DNA of 64,000 nucleotides from Sulfurospirillaceae bacterium (GCA_028684065.1 JAQUGO010000005.1:62001-126000); one strand, 5' to 3'. Positions 7,847 to 18,885 are shown, counted from the first letter of the stretch. Translations and numbers: made by a program. Notes: generated by a model from the sequence alone, not told the origin.

Positions 7847-10261
7847 ATGGGTTTCAGAATTAACACAAACATTGCAGCACTTAATTCACATACAGCCGCT
7901 ACAATGAACAACAGAAATTTGGACAATGCATTGTCTAAATTGTCTTCAGGTCTTCGTATCAACAAAGCAGCAGATGATGCTTCTGGTCTTGCAATTGCAA
8001 ACTCATTGCGTGCACAAGCAAGCTCCCTTGGTCAAGCAGTATCTAATGGTAACGATGCGATTGGTTTGATTCAGACTGCCGATGGTGCGCTTAGCGAATA
8101 CTCTAACATTCTTGATACTATCAAGACTAAAGCAGTACAAGCAGCATCTGATGGTCAAAATACTTCTTCTCGTTTAGCAATCCAAAAAGATATTGATGCT
8201 TTGATGAAAGAATTAAACATCATTGCGAAAACAACATCTTTCAATGGTCAAAAACTTCTCTCTGGTACTTTCCAAAACAAAGAATTCCAGATGGGTGCAA
8301 ATGCTAACGAAAGTATTAAAGTAAGTATTGCTTCTGCTGAGACAAGTCAAATTGGTCAAACTTCACGTGCTGATTTAAATCTTGCAAGTGAGATGGGTGG
8401 AAATGTACAATTAACACTTAAAAGTGCTACCACAGGTAAAGAAATTACACTTAAGAATGTTGATATTCAGTACAACAACAATACACAGAATGGTATGGGT
8501 GCATTAGCAGATGAAATAAACCGTTATAGTGGTGATACAGGCATTACTGCAAAAGCCATTGTAAGTTCTTCTGCTGCAGCTGCTGTTAGTGCAGGAACAA
8601 CAGGAAGTGATTTTGCAATTAATGGTATTAATATTGGTGCTATTAATGTATCAGCAAACGACAATGACGGTACTCTTGTCAATGCAATCAACTCAAAAAC
8701 TACCCAAACAGGTGTGTCTGCTACTATGAGTACAGATGGTAAACTAACACTTACTAGTGATGGTAGAAGCATCAAAGTTGAGGGCGATATTGCAGGTGTT
8801 GCAGGTTCAACAGCTAGCCAAATGAGTACAGTTGGATATCTTGAACTAGTTCAATCAGGTTCTTCAGAGTTTCAAATTCAAGGAATTGGCACAGGAGCTG
8901 TAACTAATAAGTTTACGACGACTGCTGACACGACTACGGTAAAAGACTCTATTTTATCTGCAGGCTCAACAATTAAGTCAGGATCAACTTTAAAAGCGGG
9001 AACAGTTGTAGGCGGTAATGTTCTAGTAACAGCAGCAGCAGTTTCAACAGTCATCGATAGTACTCTTAAATCAGGAACAGTTCTAGGAAGTGGTTCAATT
9101 TTTAAAGCAGGTACACAAATAGGTGGAACGGTTACTACTGCAACGGCTACTCAAGCATTAACACAAGATGCACTTGTAAAAGCAGGTTCAACATTGAATG
9201 CTGGATCTACTCTTGGTGCTGGAACTGTTATTCAACAAAACTTTACAGATGGTACAACGGATTTTGTTAAAGGTCAAGTATTAGGGGCTGCGTTCACAAC
9301 TACAGCTGATTTAACACTCACTGCAGATATGACATTAAAATATAGCTCTACTGCGGCATTAAACTCAAAAATTGATGCAGGGACAATCTTACAATCAGGA
9401 TCTGTCTTGGGTGTAACTACAACACAAAATAGTACTACTGCCGTTACCTTGTCAGATGATATGACACTAAAGACAGGTAGTACATTAGGAATCAATACGA
9501 TTTTACAAGCAGGTAGTACAGTTGGTGGAGATTTTGTAACCAGTGGCGATAAAGTAACTTTCTTGCAAACAGATCTTAAAGCAGCAAGTACCTTGTTATC
9601 TGGAGCAGTCTTTAATACAGGCTCAACCATCGGCGGGGCTGTAACTACTGGTATTGCAGCAGGTAGCTTTAAAGAAGACATGATGGTTAAAGCTGGTAGT
9701 ACACTTGCTGTTGGAACAAAATTTGCAGCAGGCACCATTTTAAATCAAGATATGACAATTGCTACTATCAGTTATAAAGCGGGTGATGTACTTGAGCAAG
9801 ATCGTGCATTAGGTGCAGGCGAAGCTGTTACTTTAGCAACAGATATGGTTCTAAAAGGTAGTACAACTGCTGTCTTAGGTGCTGGTAGTGTTCTTCAAAC
9901 CAATACTGAGAATGCTGGAACCGTAGGACTTAGTAATTCTGAATTTACTAATCTTTCAAGTATTGATGTTACTACACTTGAAGGCGCTATGAAAGCTATT
10001 GATACACTTGGTGCTGCAATGACAAATCTTGATACAATTCGTTCAGGTTTGGGTTCTGTTCAAAATCAAGTTGTTAGTACTATCAACAATATTTCTGTAA
10101 CGCAAGTAAACGTTAAATCAGCGGAATCTAATATCCGTGATGTTGACTTTGCCGCAGAATCTGCAAATTTCTCAAAGTTTAATATTCTTGCACAATCAGG
10201 AAGTTATGCAATGAGTCAAGCAAATGCTGTACAGCAAAATGTACTTAGACTACTACAATAG
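7847..10261 (+). CDS. flaA: Flagellin with large repeat-bearing surface domain
   Basis: The major filament subunit, 804 residues from ATG 7847. I chose this start over the track start at 7811 because it follows AAAAGGATTTATC and begins MGFRINTNIAALNSHTAA, the canonical Campylobacter-type flagellin N-terminus. D0/D1 helices occupy roughly residues 1-175 and 700-804, ending ...ANAVQQNVLRLLQ. A Flagellin_IN motif lies near 240-305 (NGINIGAINVSANDND, then VNAINSKTTQTGVSATM). Residues about 360-687 are Thr/Ser/Gly-rich repeats of L-x-[AS]-G-[ST]-x hexads, described separately. At 804 residues it is well above the roughly 570-residue Campylobacter flagellins. Ser/Thr residues of the surface domain are likely pseudaminic acid attachment sites, made by the adjacent cluster. 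Transcription is from a FliA-type promoter and ends at a 13-bp hairpin. Confidence 0.96.
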   Translation: MGFRINTNIAALNSHTAATMNNRNLDNALSKLSSGLRINKAADDASGLAIANSLRAQASSLGQAVSNGNDAIGLIQTADGALSEYSNILDTIKTKAVQAASDGQNTSSRLAIQKDIDALMKELNIIAKTTSFNGQKLLSGTFQNKEFQMGANANESIKVSIASAETSQIGQTSRADLNLASEMGGNVQLTLKSATTGKEITLKNVDIQYNNNTQNGMGALADEINRYSGDTGITAKAIVSSSAAAAVSAGTTGSDFAINGINIGAINVSANDNDGTLVNAINSKTTQTGVSATMSTDGKLTLTSDGRSIKVEGDIAGVAGSTASQMSTVGYLELVQSGSSEFQIQGIGTGAVTNKFTTTADTTTVKDSILSAGSTIKSGSTLKAGTVVGGNVLVTAAAVSTVIDSTLKSGTVLGSGSIFKAGTQIGGTVTTATATQALTQDALVKAGSTLNAGSTLGAGTVIQQNFTDGTTDFVKGQVLGAAFTTTADLTLTADMTLKYSSTAALNSKIDAGTILQSGSVLGVTTTQNSTTAVTLSDDMTLKTGSTLGINTILQAGSTVGGDFVTSGDKVTFLQTDLKAASTLLSGAVFNTGSTIGGAVTTGIAAGSFKEDMMVKAGSTLAVGTKFAAGTILNQDMTIATISYKAGDVLEQDRALGAGEAVTLATDMVLKGSTTAVLGAGSVLQTNTENAGTVGLSNSEFTNLSSIDVTTLEGAMKAIDTLGAAMTNLDTIRSGLGSVQNQVVSTINNISVTQVNVKSAESNIRDVDFAAESANFSKFNILAQSGSYAMSQANAVQQNVLRLLQ
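8920..9906 (+). repeat. About eight degenerate ~38-residue repeats in the flagellin D2/D3 region
   Basis: Repeats begin roughly at residues KDSILSAGST, DSTLKSGTV, QDALVKAGST, ADMTLKYSST, DDMTLKTGST, QTDLKAASTL, EDMMVKAGST and ATDMVLKGST. Each contains three or four successive hexads of pattern [LIV]-x-[AS]-G-[ST]-x and usually ends in [VI]GG. The period of six with an aliphatic residue at the first position resembles left-handed beta-helix (hexapeptide) sequences. DNA-level identity between copies is low, so this is an old protein-level repeat rather than a recent tandem duplication. Confidence 0.8.
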
Positions 10262-10277
10262 TATTAGTCTTAAGCTC

Positions 10278-10305
10278 GTGAGGCCATCTTATAAGATGGT
10301 CTCAC
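10278..10305 (+). terminator. Flagellin terminator hairpin
   Basis: GTGAGGCCATCTT and AAGATGGTCTCAC form a 13-bp stem with one G-T wobble, with two bases of loop or fewer, followed by TCTTTTGTTAAATTTTTTT. The stop codon of the opposing PseE-like gene (10302-10304) lies inside the stem, so the two convergent transcripts share it. Confidence 0.88.
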
Positions 10306-12305
10306 TCTTTTGTTAAATTTTTTTCTATCACATCTATATACGCTGAAGCTATCTTCGTTATTTCATCTAAAACAATTTTATCAATTGCTTTGATATGGTT
10401 TTTTTCATTTTTAAGATTTGATGTATTAAATGTATCAAATAGAAAACTAAGAGAAATTTTAAAGTATTCGAGAAATATCTCTGCAATGTCAGATTTTTCT
10501 TCCTTATCCATTTCACAGATTTCTTGCATAAATGGAATCAGTTTTTTAAACAAATAATTATTGACTTCTTTTGATGTAACATGACGCATGTTATTACATT
10601 TATCTAATATATATTTTGCTTTTTCAAGTTGGTCTTGAATATTTTTTTTATCAATACTTCTGCATTCACAAGAGCTATTTTTCTGCAAAAAGTTACCAAA
10701 CGCTTTTTTTAATGAAAGACAATCTATAGTTTGTAAAACATTTTTTGAAATACTTTCTATTTTTAAAGGAATAGTTCCCTCTAAAAAGGCTCCATTGGAT
10801 AGATTATAAACGGTTTGGTCGGTTTGCTTATAATAAGCTAAGGCCTTAGCAAATTGAGTAATGGACAATCTAAAACTTGGTGTAGTAGGAATACTCTGTA
10901 TAAAATTTCCTTCTACATAACAAATTGATTTTTGAAACTGGATACTCTCTTCATTATTATCTGTTGCAAGTGTTTGATGTGCAATATGTAAATCAATATG
11001 GTCTTTCATTGTTGTAGGGTCTAAAGCAAGGTCTAAGCCTATAATATATACATTTTTTGCTCCTAAAATCAAAGGCAATATAGTAGCATACTCACCAATA
11101 CTTGGAAGATCAAAAAAACCATGGTTAGCTTTAAATGAAGTTGATTCTTCAATAAAAAAGAGTTTTTCTTTTTTGAGTTTATTTACGAGGTCTTGATGCA
11201 CATTGGAGCCCAAAATAAACATTGATGAATCAAAATATGACACATTAAGATTATCAAGCAAAAGAGTTGAATGTGCTTGTGGGTCTATATGAATAACGAG
11301 GTCAACACGAATGTTATGATACGATAAATGCCTGCATGATGATAAAACTGCTACGATAAAGAAGTTTTCTTGATTGTTTTTAATCCACTCTGTATTATGT
11401 TGAAGTGATGGACCTGAAGCTAAAACAAGAATAGGTTTTGTTGACAAAGGGGTATCGCAATAGGTTTTTGATATATCTAAAAAACAATAATTTTGAGTAA
11501 TTTTCTGAATCGTGCCCAAAGAGCGTGCCATAAATGCTTGATAGGGATAAGCTATACAGTTTTGGGACAAGGTAATACTTTGAAAAATTTTCAAATCTTC
11601 TTCGTAACTGTTACTAAAGGGTGTAAATTTAATATAGAGGTTATAGTTAAATGCTTCATTTAAAAAGTTAAAAAAAGAAGCTTGTGTGTCGCTGTAGTTT
11701 TGCATAATAGAAAAATAGCAGATACAATTTTTAGCCACTAGACTATAGTCTGTTATGAATAATGAAAGCCTAAATAATTCTAAATTATGTTCATGAATAA
11801 AAGCAACTTTAATATCGTGAGTTTCAATGATATCTTTTACATGTAAGCCTAATCCTACACCGAAAAAAATATATTTGTATAATTTCTCCATTTCAGAGTT
11901 ATCTTTAGGGGCAATTTTTGCATTATAATGAATAAGTTTGGCTGTGGCCCATAAGGAGCTATGAAAATTTTTAAAATTTCCAATTTCTTCTAATTCTTCT
12001 TCTTTAATAAGAAAACGTTGTTGTGCTTCAAAAACAGCACCTGACCTTTTCTTATCTACTGTCCGTAAAAGTTTTTCAGTATATTTGTTAGAGTTTTCTC
12101 CGTACAAAAAACAACCCGTAGATAATTCTTGCACGTCAAAATAACCTTCTTCTTTATATTCTAAAGCATAGTGTTCTTTGTATATTTCTTGAGATATGGA
12201 CGCTTCTAGCGTTATAATTCTTTTATAAAGTTCTGAATGGTTTTGTTCAAAATACAAAAGATTTGATTGATACGTTTGAAAGGCTACATTTTCTATGTTA
12301 TCCAT
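10302..12305 (-). CDS. Motility accessory factor, PseE/Maf-type (DUF115) flagellin glycosyltransferase candidate
   Basis: A 667-residue cytoplasmic protein of the Maf/PseE family, which contains the MptE-like DUF115 domain and is thought to transfer pseudaminic acid onto flagellin. The central domain shows PILVLASGPSLQHNTEWIKNN (about residue 290), VLSSCRHLSYHNIRVDLVIHIDPQAH, and VYIIGLDLALD. N-terminal and C-terminal regions are less conserved and helical. It is the last gene of the nine-gene pse cluster, joined directly to the methylase gene (0-base gap) and ending in the flagellin terminator. Its substrate should be CMP-Pse and its acceptor the flagellins on either side. pseE is the Campylobacter name; paralogues are common, so I leave the symbol open. 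Confidence 0.87.
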   Translation of the reverse strand: MDNIENVAFQTYQSNLLYFEQNHSELYKRIITLEASISQEIYKEHYALEYKEEGYFDVQELSTGCFLYGENSNKYTEKLLRTVDKKRSGAVFEAQQRFLIKEEELEEIGNFKNFHSSLWATAKLIHYNAKIAPKDNSEMEKLYKYIFFGVGLGLHVKDIIETHDIKVAFIHEHNLELFRLSLFITDYSLVAKNCICYFSIMQNYSDTQASFFNFLNEAFNYNLYIKFTPFSNSYEEDLKIFQSITLSQNCIAYPYQAFMARSLGTIQKITQNYCFLDISKTYCDTPLSTKPILVLASGPSLQHNTEWIKNNQENFFIVAVLSSCRHLSYHNIRVDLVIHIDPQAHSTLLLDNLNVSYFDSSMFILGSNVHQDLVNKLKKEKLFFIEESTSFKANHGFFDLPSIGEYATILPLILGAKNVYIIGLDLALDPTTMKDHIDLHIAHQTLATDNNEESIQFQKSICYVEGNFIQSIPTTPSFRLSITQFAKALAYYKQTDQTVYNLSNGAFLEGTIPLKIESISKNVLQTIDCLSLKKAFGNFLQKNSSCECRSIDKKNIQDQLEKAKYILDKCNNMRHVTSKEVNNYLFKKLIPFMQEICEMDKEEKSDIAEIFLEYFKISLSFLFDTFNTSNLKNEKNHIKAIDKIVLDEITKIASAYIDVIEKNLTKE

Positions 12306-12929
12306 TTAAAAACTTTTTTTCATTAAAAACCAGGTTGCATCACCTTGAGGGAAAACAGGATCACGATGATAAGTGAATCCATAATCTATTAATTCTAAAT
12401 CACTATAGATATCCATCATTTCTCCAGCAAAATCTCGTTTAAATAGTTTACCTTCATGGTTTCTATATGGTATCTCAACGGGCGTTGGATTATAGTATTC
12501 GACTAAGCAGATATATTTTTTTGATGAAGTATATATTTTTTCATAAACATTTTGAAGCTCATCCGGATTTATATGAATCAACACACCCTTTATTAAACTG
12601 AAATCTCTTTGATAGTCTGTTGTAAAGTCTAGAATTGATTGGTGATATATTTTTAAATTATCAATTTTCTTTAATTCTTTTACCGCATTGCTATTGATTT
12701 CTATAGCAGACAGCTCAACATTAGGCAATAAATTGCTAAGCGCATGTAAATTAAGACCAATATTGGACCCAAATTCTAAAATAGAGGTTACATTTTGTGT
12801 GCGAGATAAAATTTTTGAAAACATGACTATGTTAGAGGCTATAATTTTCTTTTCATTATTACGCAATATATATTCATCTCCAAATTGTCCCGCCCAAAAT
12901 TCTTCTTGTTCTGTTTTATAGTTTTTCAT
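12306..12929 (-). CDS. Pseudaminic acid biosynthesis-associated methylase
   Basis: A 207-residue class I SAM-dependent methyltransferase. The SAM-binding motif I is visible as ILEFGSNIGLNLHALSNLLP (about residues 53-72), followed by the acidic loop LSAIEINSNAV. The N-terminus (KNYKTEQEEFWAGQFGDEYILRN) is the signature of a methylase family that occurs in Pse operons. The product probably methylates a Pse-derived sugar or the glycoprotein; the exact acceptor is unknown. It sits between pseI (53 bases upstream) and the PseE-like gene (immediately downstream). Confidence 0.85.
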   Translation of the reverse strand: MKNYKTEQEEFWAGQFGDEYILRNNEKKIIASNIVMFSKILSRTQNVTSILEFGSNIGLNLHALSNLLPNVELSAIEINSNAVKELKKIDNLKIYHQSILDFTTDYQRDFSLIKGVLIHINPDELQNVYEKIYTSSKKYICLVEYYNPTPVEIPYRNHEGKLFKRDFAGEMMDIYSDLELIDYGFTYHRDPVFPQGDATWFLMKKSF

Positions 12930-12982
12930 GTTGTCCCTCTAGTTTTATTTGTAAAAAAAGCAATTCTAATTCCAAAGAAAGC

Positions 12983-14020
12983 TTAAAAAATGTCTTCTTC
13001 TTTGAGTCTTCCACCAAAAGGGATATTTCTCATTGAACATTTACCCAAAGTATTGTTTAGATGTTTTGGATGAAGGCCGTATCCTGGGCGAACGGAACGA
13101 ATATTTTCAAGCGTGAAGATTTCACCTTTTTTGATATCTTGCGAGGCGTAAAGGCTTCGTGAAAAAGCTCTACCTTTTATAACTTTTTCATCCATATTAT
13201 ATGTTGGTTTGCCAAGGAGTTTTTCGGTATCACGAACGGCTTGTACCATCTGTGTAAAGGCTTTAACATCAAGTGAAAAACTAGCGTCCGCTCCGCCTAT
13301 GGACGCATCCAAAATAAAATGTTTTTCGATGATTTTTGCACCCAAAGCAACTGCTGCGATGGGTGCTGTAATGCCTAGTGTATGGTCAGAAAATCCAGCG
13401 ATAACACCAAATTTTTGAGCTAAATCAGGTATTGTTAAAAGATTGGCACCCTCTAGTGGTGCTGGATAGGAGGAGGTGCATTGGAGCAAAATAATATTGT
13501 GGTTATGTTCCTCTTTACAAATGGCGACAACGTCTTTAATTTCTTGCAGTGTAGCGATGCCTGTGGAGATGATGATAGGTTTGTGTTTGGAAGCGATGTA
13601 TCGCACCAATTCATAGTCTGTTATCTCAAAACTTGCTACTTTGTAAGCAGGAGGATTGAGGGTTTCTAAAAAGTCCACAGCACTTTTGTCAAATGGAGTC
13701 GAAAAGCACAAAAGTCCCTCTTCTTTGGCAACCTCAAAAAGCTCTTTGTGCCACTCCCACGGCGTGTAAGCTTCTTGGTAGAGTGCGTAAAGGGTTTTGT
13801 TATCCCACAGCGTACCACCTTTAACGACAAAATCTTCTTTATCGCAATTAAGGGTCAAAGTATCGGCGGTGTAGGTTTGCAGTTTGATGGCATCAGCCCC
13901 CGCTTTTTTGGCAGCACGAATGGTTTCTTTGGCTATTTCTATATTATTCCCATGATTGGCGGAAAGTTCCGCGATAATGAGTGTTCGTGTCGTTTTTAAA
14001 TCAAAGTGACCTATTTTCAT
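12983..14020 (-). CDS. pseI: Pseudaminic acid synthase
   Basis: A 345-residue NeuB-family enzyme that condenses 2,4-diacetamido-2,4,6-trideoxy-L-altrose with phosphoenolpyruvate to give pseudaminic acid. The TIM-barrel part opens with TLIIAELSANHGNNIEIAKETI and includes AGADAIKLQTYTADT, CFSTPFDKSAVDFLE and GFSDHTLGITAPIAAVALGAKIIEKHF. A C-terminal antifreeze-like SAF domain occupies about 285-345 (FSRSLYASQDIKKGEIFTLENIRSVRPGYGL). Length is normal. It follows pseH by five bases in the cluster. Confidence 0.95.
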   Translation of the reverse strand: MKIGHFDLKTTRTLIIAELSANHGNNIEIAKETIRAAKKAGADAIKLQTYTADTLTLNCDKEDFVVKGGTLWDNKTLYALYQEAYTPWEWHKELFEVAKEEGLLCFSTPFDKSAVDFLETLNPPAYKVASFEITDYELVRYIASKHKPIIISTGIATLQEIKDVVAICKEEHNHNIILLQCTSSYPAPLEGANLLTIPDLAQKFGVIAGFSDHTLGITAPIAAVALGAKIIEKHFILDASIGGADASFSLDVKAFTQMVQAVRDTEKLLGKPTYNMDEKVIKGRAFSRSLYASQDIKKGEIFTLENIRSVRPGYGLHPKHLNNTLGKCSMRNIPFGGRLKEEDIF

Positions 14021-14025
14021 GTTTA

Positions 14026-14571
14026 TTAAATCCTATTGATTATTTTTTCTAAGTATGGACGTTTTTCAATCCATTCTTCATGTAAAATACCTAATAAAAC
14101 AACATCTACTCTTTTATTGTCTTTGATAATATTTTTTCTTTTTATTCCTTCAATAATAAAGCCAAATTTTTGATGGAGTTTAACTACTAATGGATTAGTT
14201 TCAAGAACTTCACAATTCAGTTTTATAAGTTTAAATGTATTAAAAATAAAATTCAAGAAATGATATTCTAAGGCAGCACCTAGGCCTTTATGGGAGAGAT
14301 AATTAGGGTTTAAATAAAAAGCCCAATCGGCAGTTGACCAGAGAGGTTTATAATTATTAAGTGAGACTAAACCAATTGGAATGTTATCATTAAAAGCAAT
14401 ATAAACATGATTTGTATGAGTTTCATGAAGCGAGGTTAGCCATTGATTATGTTCATCACTTGAAATGGTATGATCACTGTACATATTCTTTCTTATTTCA
14501 CTATGATTTCGCCAGTTTCTTACTTCTTGTTGAAGTTCAATAGGGCAAGATAAAATATTTTTAAATATCAT
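14026..14571 (-). CDS. pseH: PseH-type GNAT acetyltransferase
   Basis: A 181-residue GNAT-fold N-acetyltransferase, expected to acetylate the 4-amino group of UDP-4-amino-4,6-dideoxy-AltNAc, the third step of pseudaminic acid synthesis. The opening VRNWRNHSEIRKNMYSDHTISSDEHNQWL is typical of PseH, and the acetyl-CoA loop region is LSHKGLGAALEYHFLNFIFN. The C-terminal segment LNCEVLETNPLVVKLHQKFGF completes the fold. It overlaps the formyltransferase homologue by four bases (ATGA) and sits next to pseI. Confidence 0.9.
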   Translation of the reverse strand: MIFKNILSCPIELQQEVRNWRNHSEIRKNMYSDHTISSDEHNQWLTSLHETHTNHVYIAFNDNIPIGLVSLNNYKPLWSTADWAFYLNPNYLSHKGLGAALEYHFLNFIFNTFKLIKLNCEVLETNPLVVKLHQKFGFIIEGIKRKNIIKDNKRVDVVLLGILHEEWIEKRPYLEKIINRI

Positions 14572-15200
14572 GGTTCTACCTTTTCAATTTTAAGGGTATA
14601 TTTAATTTGATTTAATTCAAAGTAAGCAGGATAAAGCTCATTATCGCAAATTCGTAAAAGATTAAATTGTTCATAAATGCTTTTATGGATATCTAGTTTA
14701 TTATCAGAAGCTATGCGTTTGTGGTAATAGCTTGGACTACCTATTTGCGGATATGCTTTTTTGTAGATTGTATAATTTTGAATGAATTCTAAACACATTT
14801 GACTAACAAATTGCGCTTCCTTCTTTCTTAATTCATCATGCAATTCAAAGCCTGTCAGTGTCAGTATCCTTTGCATATAAATATCCCCATCATCTATGCC
14901 TTGAGAGGCTTCAAACATTGAAAAGGGAATCTCATTTTTACCTTCTAATATTTGCCAAAACATGGGTGCCCAACCTTTGCCTTTGGGTAATGCTGAAGCA
15001 TGTATGACGATGTTATGTTTGTGTTTTTGTAGGTATTCTTTTTCGATGAGACAGTGGTAACTCAAAATCAAAACGAGGGAATAATTTTCTTCTATTTCTT
15101 TATGATTAAAAAAGAGCTTAGAGCCTTGGATTGTTGTTTCAAGCTTTTGTGCATAAGGGACAAACCATTGATTTTGTGAGGTTAGAATTGCAACTTTCAT
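14568..15200 (-). CDS. Formyltransferase-fold protein of the pse cluster
   Basis: A 210-residue protein related to the N-terminal domain of methionyl-tRNA and sugar N-formyltransferases. The core shows NIVIHASALPKGKGWAPMFWQILEG followed by ASQGIDDGDIYMQRIL. The His of the family N-x-H signature and the Asp of the D-x-G-D motif are present, but the Asn position before the His is Val (V-I-H), so the usual N-H-D catalytic triad is incomplete. In a Pse operon such a protein could put a formyl or other acyl group on the sugar in place of an acetyl, or act as an inactive scaffold; this is inference. It is co-translated with pseG and pseH by four-base overlaps. Confidence 0.8.
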   Translation of the reverse strand: MKVAILTSQNQWFVPYAQKLETTIQGSKLFFNHKEIEENYSLVLILSYHCLIEKEYLQKHKHNIVIHASALPKGKGWAPMFWQILEGKNEIPFSMFEASQGIDDGDIYMQRILTLTGFELHDELRKKEAQFVSQMCLEFIQNYTIYKKAYPQIGSPSYYHKRIASDNKLDIHKSIYEQFNLLRICDNELYPAYFELNQIKYTLKIEKVEP

Positions 15201-16066
15201 TTTAAAAACCTTTTAACTTCATACTTGAATGTCGTAGCACTAAATCTTTCTAAGACATGATAATCATGTTGTTTTAAGTATTGGTACATATCGTCTTGAT
15301 TATCGGCAACTTTAATGGCGATAAAGGGTACTTCCATAAAGAGCACTTCGTGCACCATGACGCTGGGCGTTACAATAGCAAGGCGGCTTTGGTGTATCAG
15401 TTTGGCGACTTCATTAGAGTTGACATGTAAAGTAATATTAGGTTTATCATTACTGTAGTTTTGAAGCTCTTCTAAATGAGCATTAGAATGCGTTGTTAGA
15501 ACGCTAACATGCAAAGAGGTTGGTAATGTTTTTAAAATCTTCTGCGTGATATTAGAAGCATCGCTTCCGCCCATCGCAATCAAAACGTCGTAGATTTTTT
15601 CACGCTTACATTTTTTTTCTTCTCTAAATTCATCTCGAATAAGGGTGTAAAGACTGCCACAACGAAGTTCACAATGCAGTGGCACTAAATCTTTATAGCG
15701 TTTTTTATCGGCTGAGATATTATGATTGAGTAAAATATCGCAATAATGCGGTTGATAAGTATCATCAAAAGAGAGAATTTCGACTCCCGTAGCACTTTTG
15801 ACTTTTTGCTCAAAATGCACATCAATGCCATAATGGTCAATCACTAAAAGCTTTACATGTAAAGCTTTTATAAGGGCTATCAGTTCATTCGCATCATTTG
15901 ATTTTAAAATCTTGACTTCATAGGGAATGCTAGAGATGATATTGCCTTCTAAATTCTGGCATGCAAAAAAGACTTCACCCTCTAAATTTTTGGCTAACAC
16001 CAAATCGCGCATAATATGCCCAAGACCGATGGTGCTTGAACTATCAGCCCTTATAAGCGTTTTCAT
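15197..16066 (-). CDS. pseG: UDP-2,4-diacetamido-2,4,6-trideoxy-beta-L-altropyranose hydrolase
   Basis: A GT-B fold sugar-nucleotide hydrolase that releases UDP from the UDP-linked precursor before PseI acts. From ATG 16066 it has 289 residues; the track start at 16075 is a TTG and adds only MDC. The N-terminus MKTLIRADSSSTIGLGHIMRDL contains the G-x-G-H-x-x-R catalytic motif of PseG, and the C-terminal half shows VLIAMGGSDASNITQKIL and the nucleotide-binding IVTPSVMVHEVLFMEVPFIAI. It overlaps pseF by 23 bases upstream and the formyltransferase homologue by four bases downstream. A 26-bp perfect palindrome lies within its coding sequence. Confidence 0.95.
   Translation of the reverse strand: MKTLIRADSSSTIGLGHIMRDLVLAKNLEGEVFFACQNLEGNIISSIPYEVKILKSNDANELIALIKALHVKLLVIDHYGIDVHFEQKVKSATGVEILSFDDTYQPHYCDILLNHNISADKKRYKDLVPLHCELRCGSLYTLIRDEFREEKKCKREKIYDVLIAMGGSDASNITQKILKTLPTSLHVSVLTTHSNAHLEELQNYSNDKPNITLHVNSNEVAKLIHQSRLAIVTPSVMVHEVLFMEVPFIAIKVADNQDDMYQYLKQHDYHVLERFSATTFKYEVKRFLK
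15845..15870. repeat. 26-bp perfect palindrome centred on ACATGT (inside pseG)
   Basis: TAAAAGCTTTACA followed by its exact reverse complement. It is the longest copy in this window of the TTTACATGTAAA word described in the findings. In frame it encodes part of IKALHVKLL, so it contains the recurring Leu-His-Val. Confidence 0.9.
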
Positions 16067-16747
16067 GCAATCCAAGCGCTTTATACATAAACTCAGCCCT
16101 TATCCAATCCTCTGGGGTGTCAATGTCTTGTACTAAATGACGAGGCAAAAGAACGGCTGTGGAGTGTGGAGCAAAAATAATTTGAGCTTCCAACCATGCT
16201 TCTGGAGTGCCCCAATAAAACTGTCCTGCATCGTGGTAAGCCTCTTCTAACTCTTGGGAACGCACCGCAAAATTCTCAGGGGAAAACATCTCAACGCGAT
16301 CTTCTTTAGTCAAACGGATAGCACGTTGAATTGGGAAGGGAAAGCTGGTTGCACTAAAGGCATAGGAGGCTTTGGTCCGTTTAAGCTTTTCATACGCTTC
16401 TTTGATAAACATCGGGTGCACAAAAGGGGCTGTAGCATAGATGCAACAAATGGCTTCGAGCTGAGATAACTCAGGACATGTCGTGCGAATGGCATGCGCA
16501 ATGACAGGAATCGTTGTGGTATGGTCATCACTGAGTTCACGAGGACGCATAAAAGGAATGTCAGCACCATACCTCTTAGCAATTTCAGCAATTTCCTCAT
16601 CATCTGTGCTCACAACAATTTTATCAAAAAGCCCGCTTTGCTTGGCCGCTTCGATACTATAAGCAATCATGGGTTTACCACAAAATTCTTTAATGTTTTT
16701 GCGAGGGATACGTTTACTCCCACCCCTTGCAGGGATGATAGCGAGTC

Positions 16748-16751
<4 letters not shown>
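16044..16751 (-). CDS. pseF: Pseudaminic acid cytidylyltransferase
   Basis: A 235-residue nucleotidyltransferase that activates pseudaminic acid with CTP to CMP-Pse, the donor for flagellin glycosylation. The start is placed at ATG 16751 because MRLAIIPARGGSKRIPRKNIKEFCGKP is the canonical N-terminus of CMP-sialic acid synthetase-like enzymes; the 29 extra residues in the track (from 16838) are an out-of-frame translation of the end of pseC. Other motifs are VVSTDDEEIAEIAKRYGAD and the C-terminal LVQDIDTPEDWIRAE. The start overlaps the pseC stop by four bases (ATGA). Confidence 0.95.

Positions 16752-18885
<2,134 letters not shown>

Noticed and set aside
8524-9738. Long minus-strand ORFs inside flagellin (8524-8775 and 9274-9738, 154 aa)
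   Set aside because: They are antisense shadows of the low-complexity Thr/Ser/Ala repeat codons; no ribosome-binding site or recognisable protein pattern.
8920-9906. Flagellin repeat as a recent tandem duplication or minisatellite
   Set aside because: The copies share protein pattern but little DNA identity, so there is no sign of recent slippage at the DNA level.
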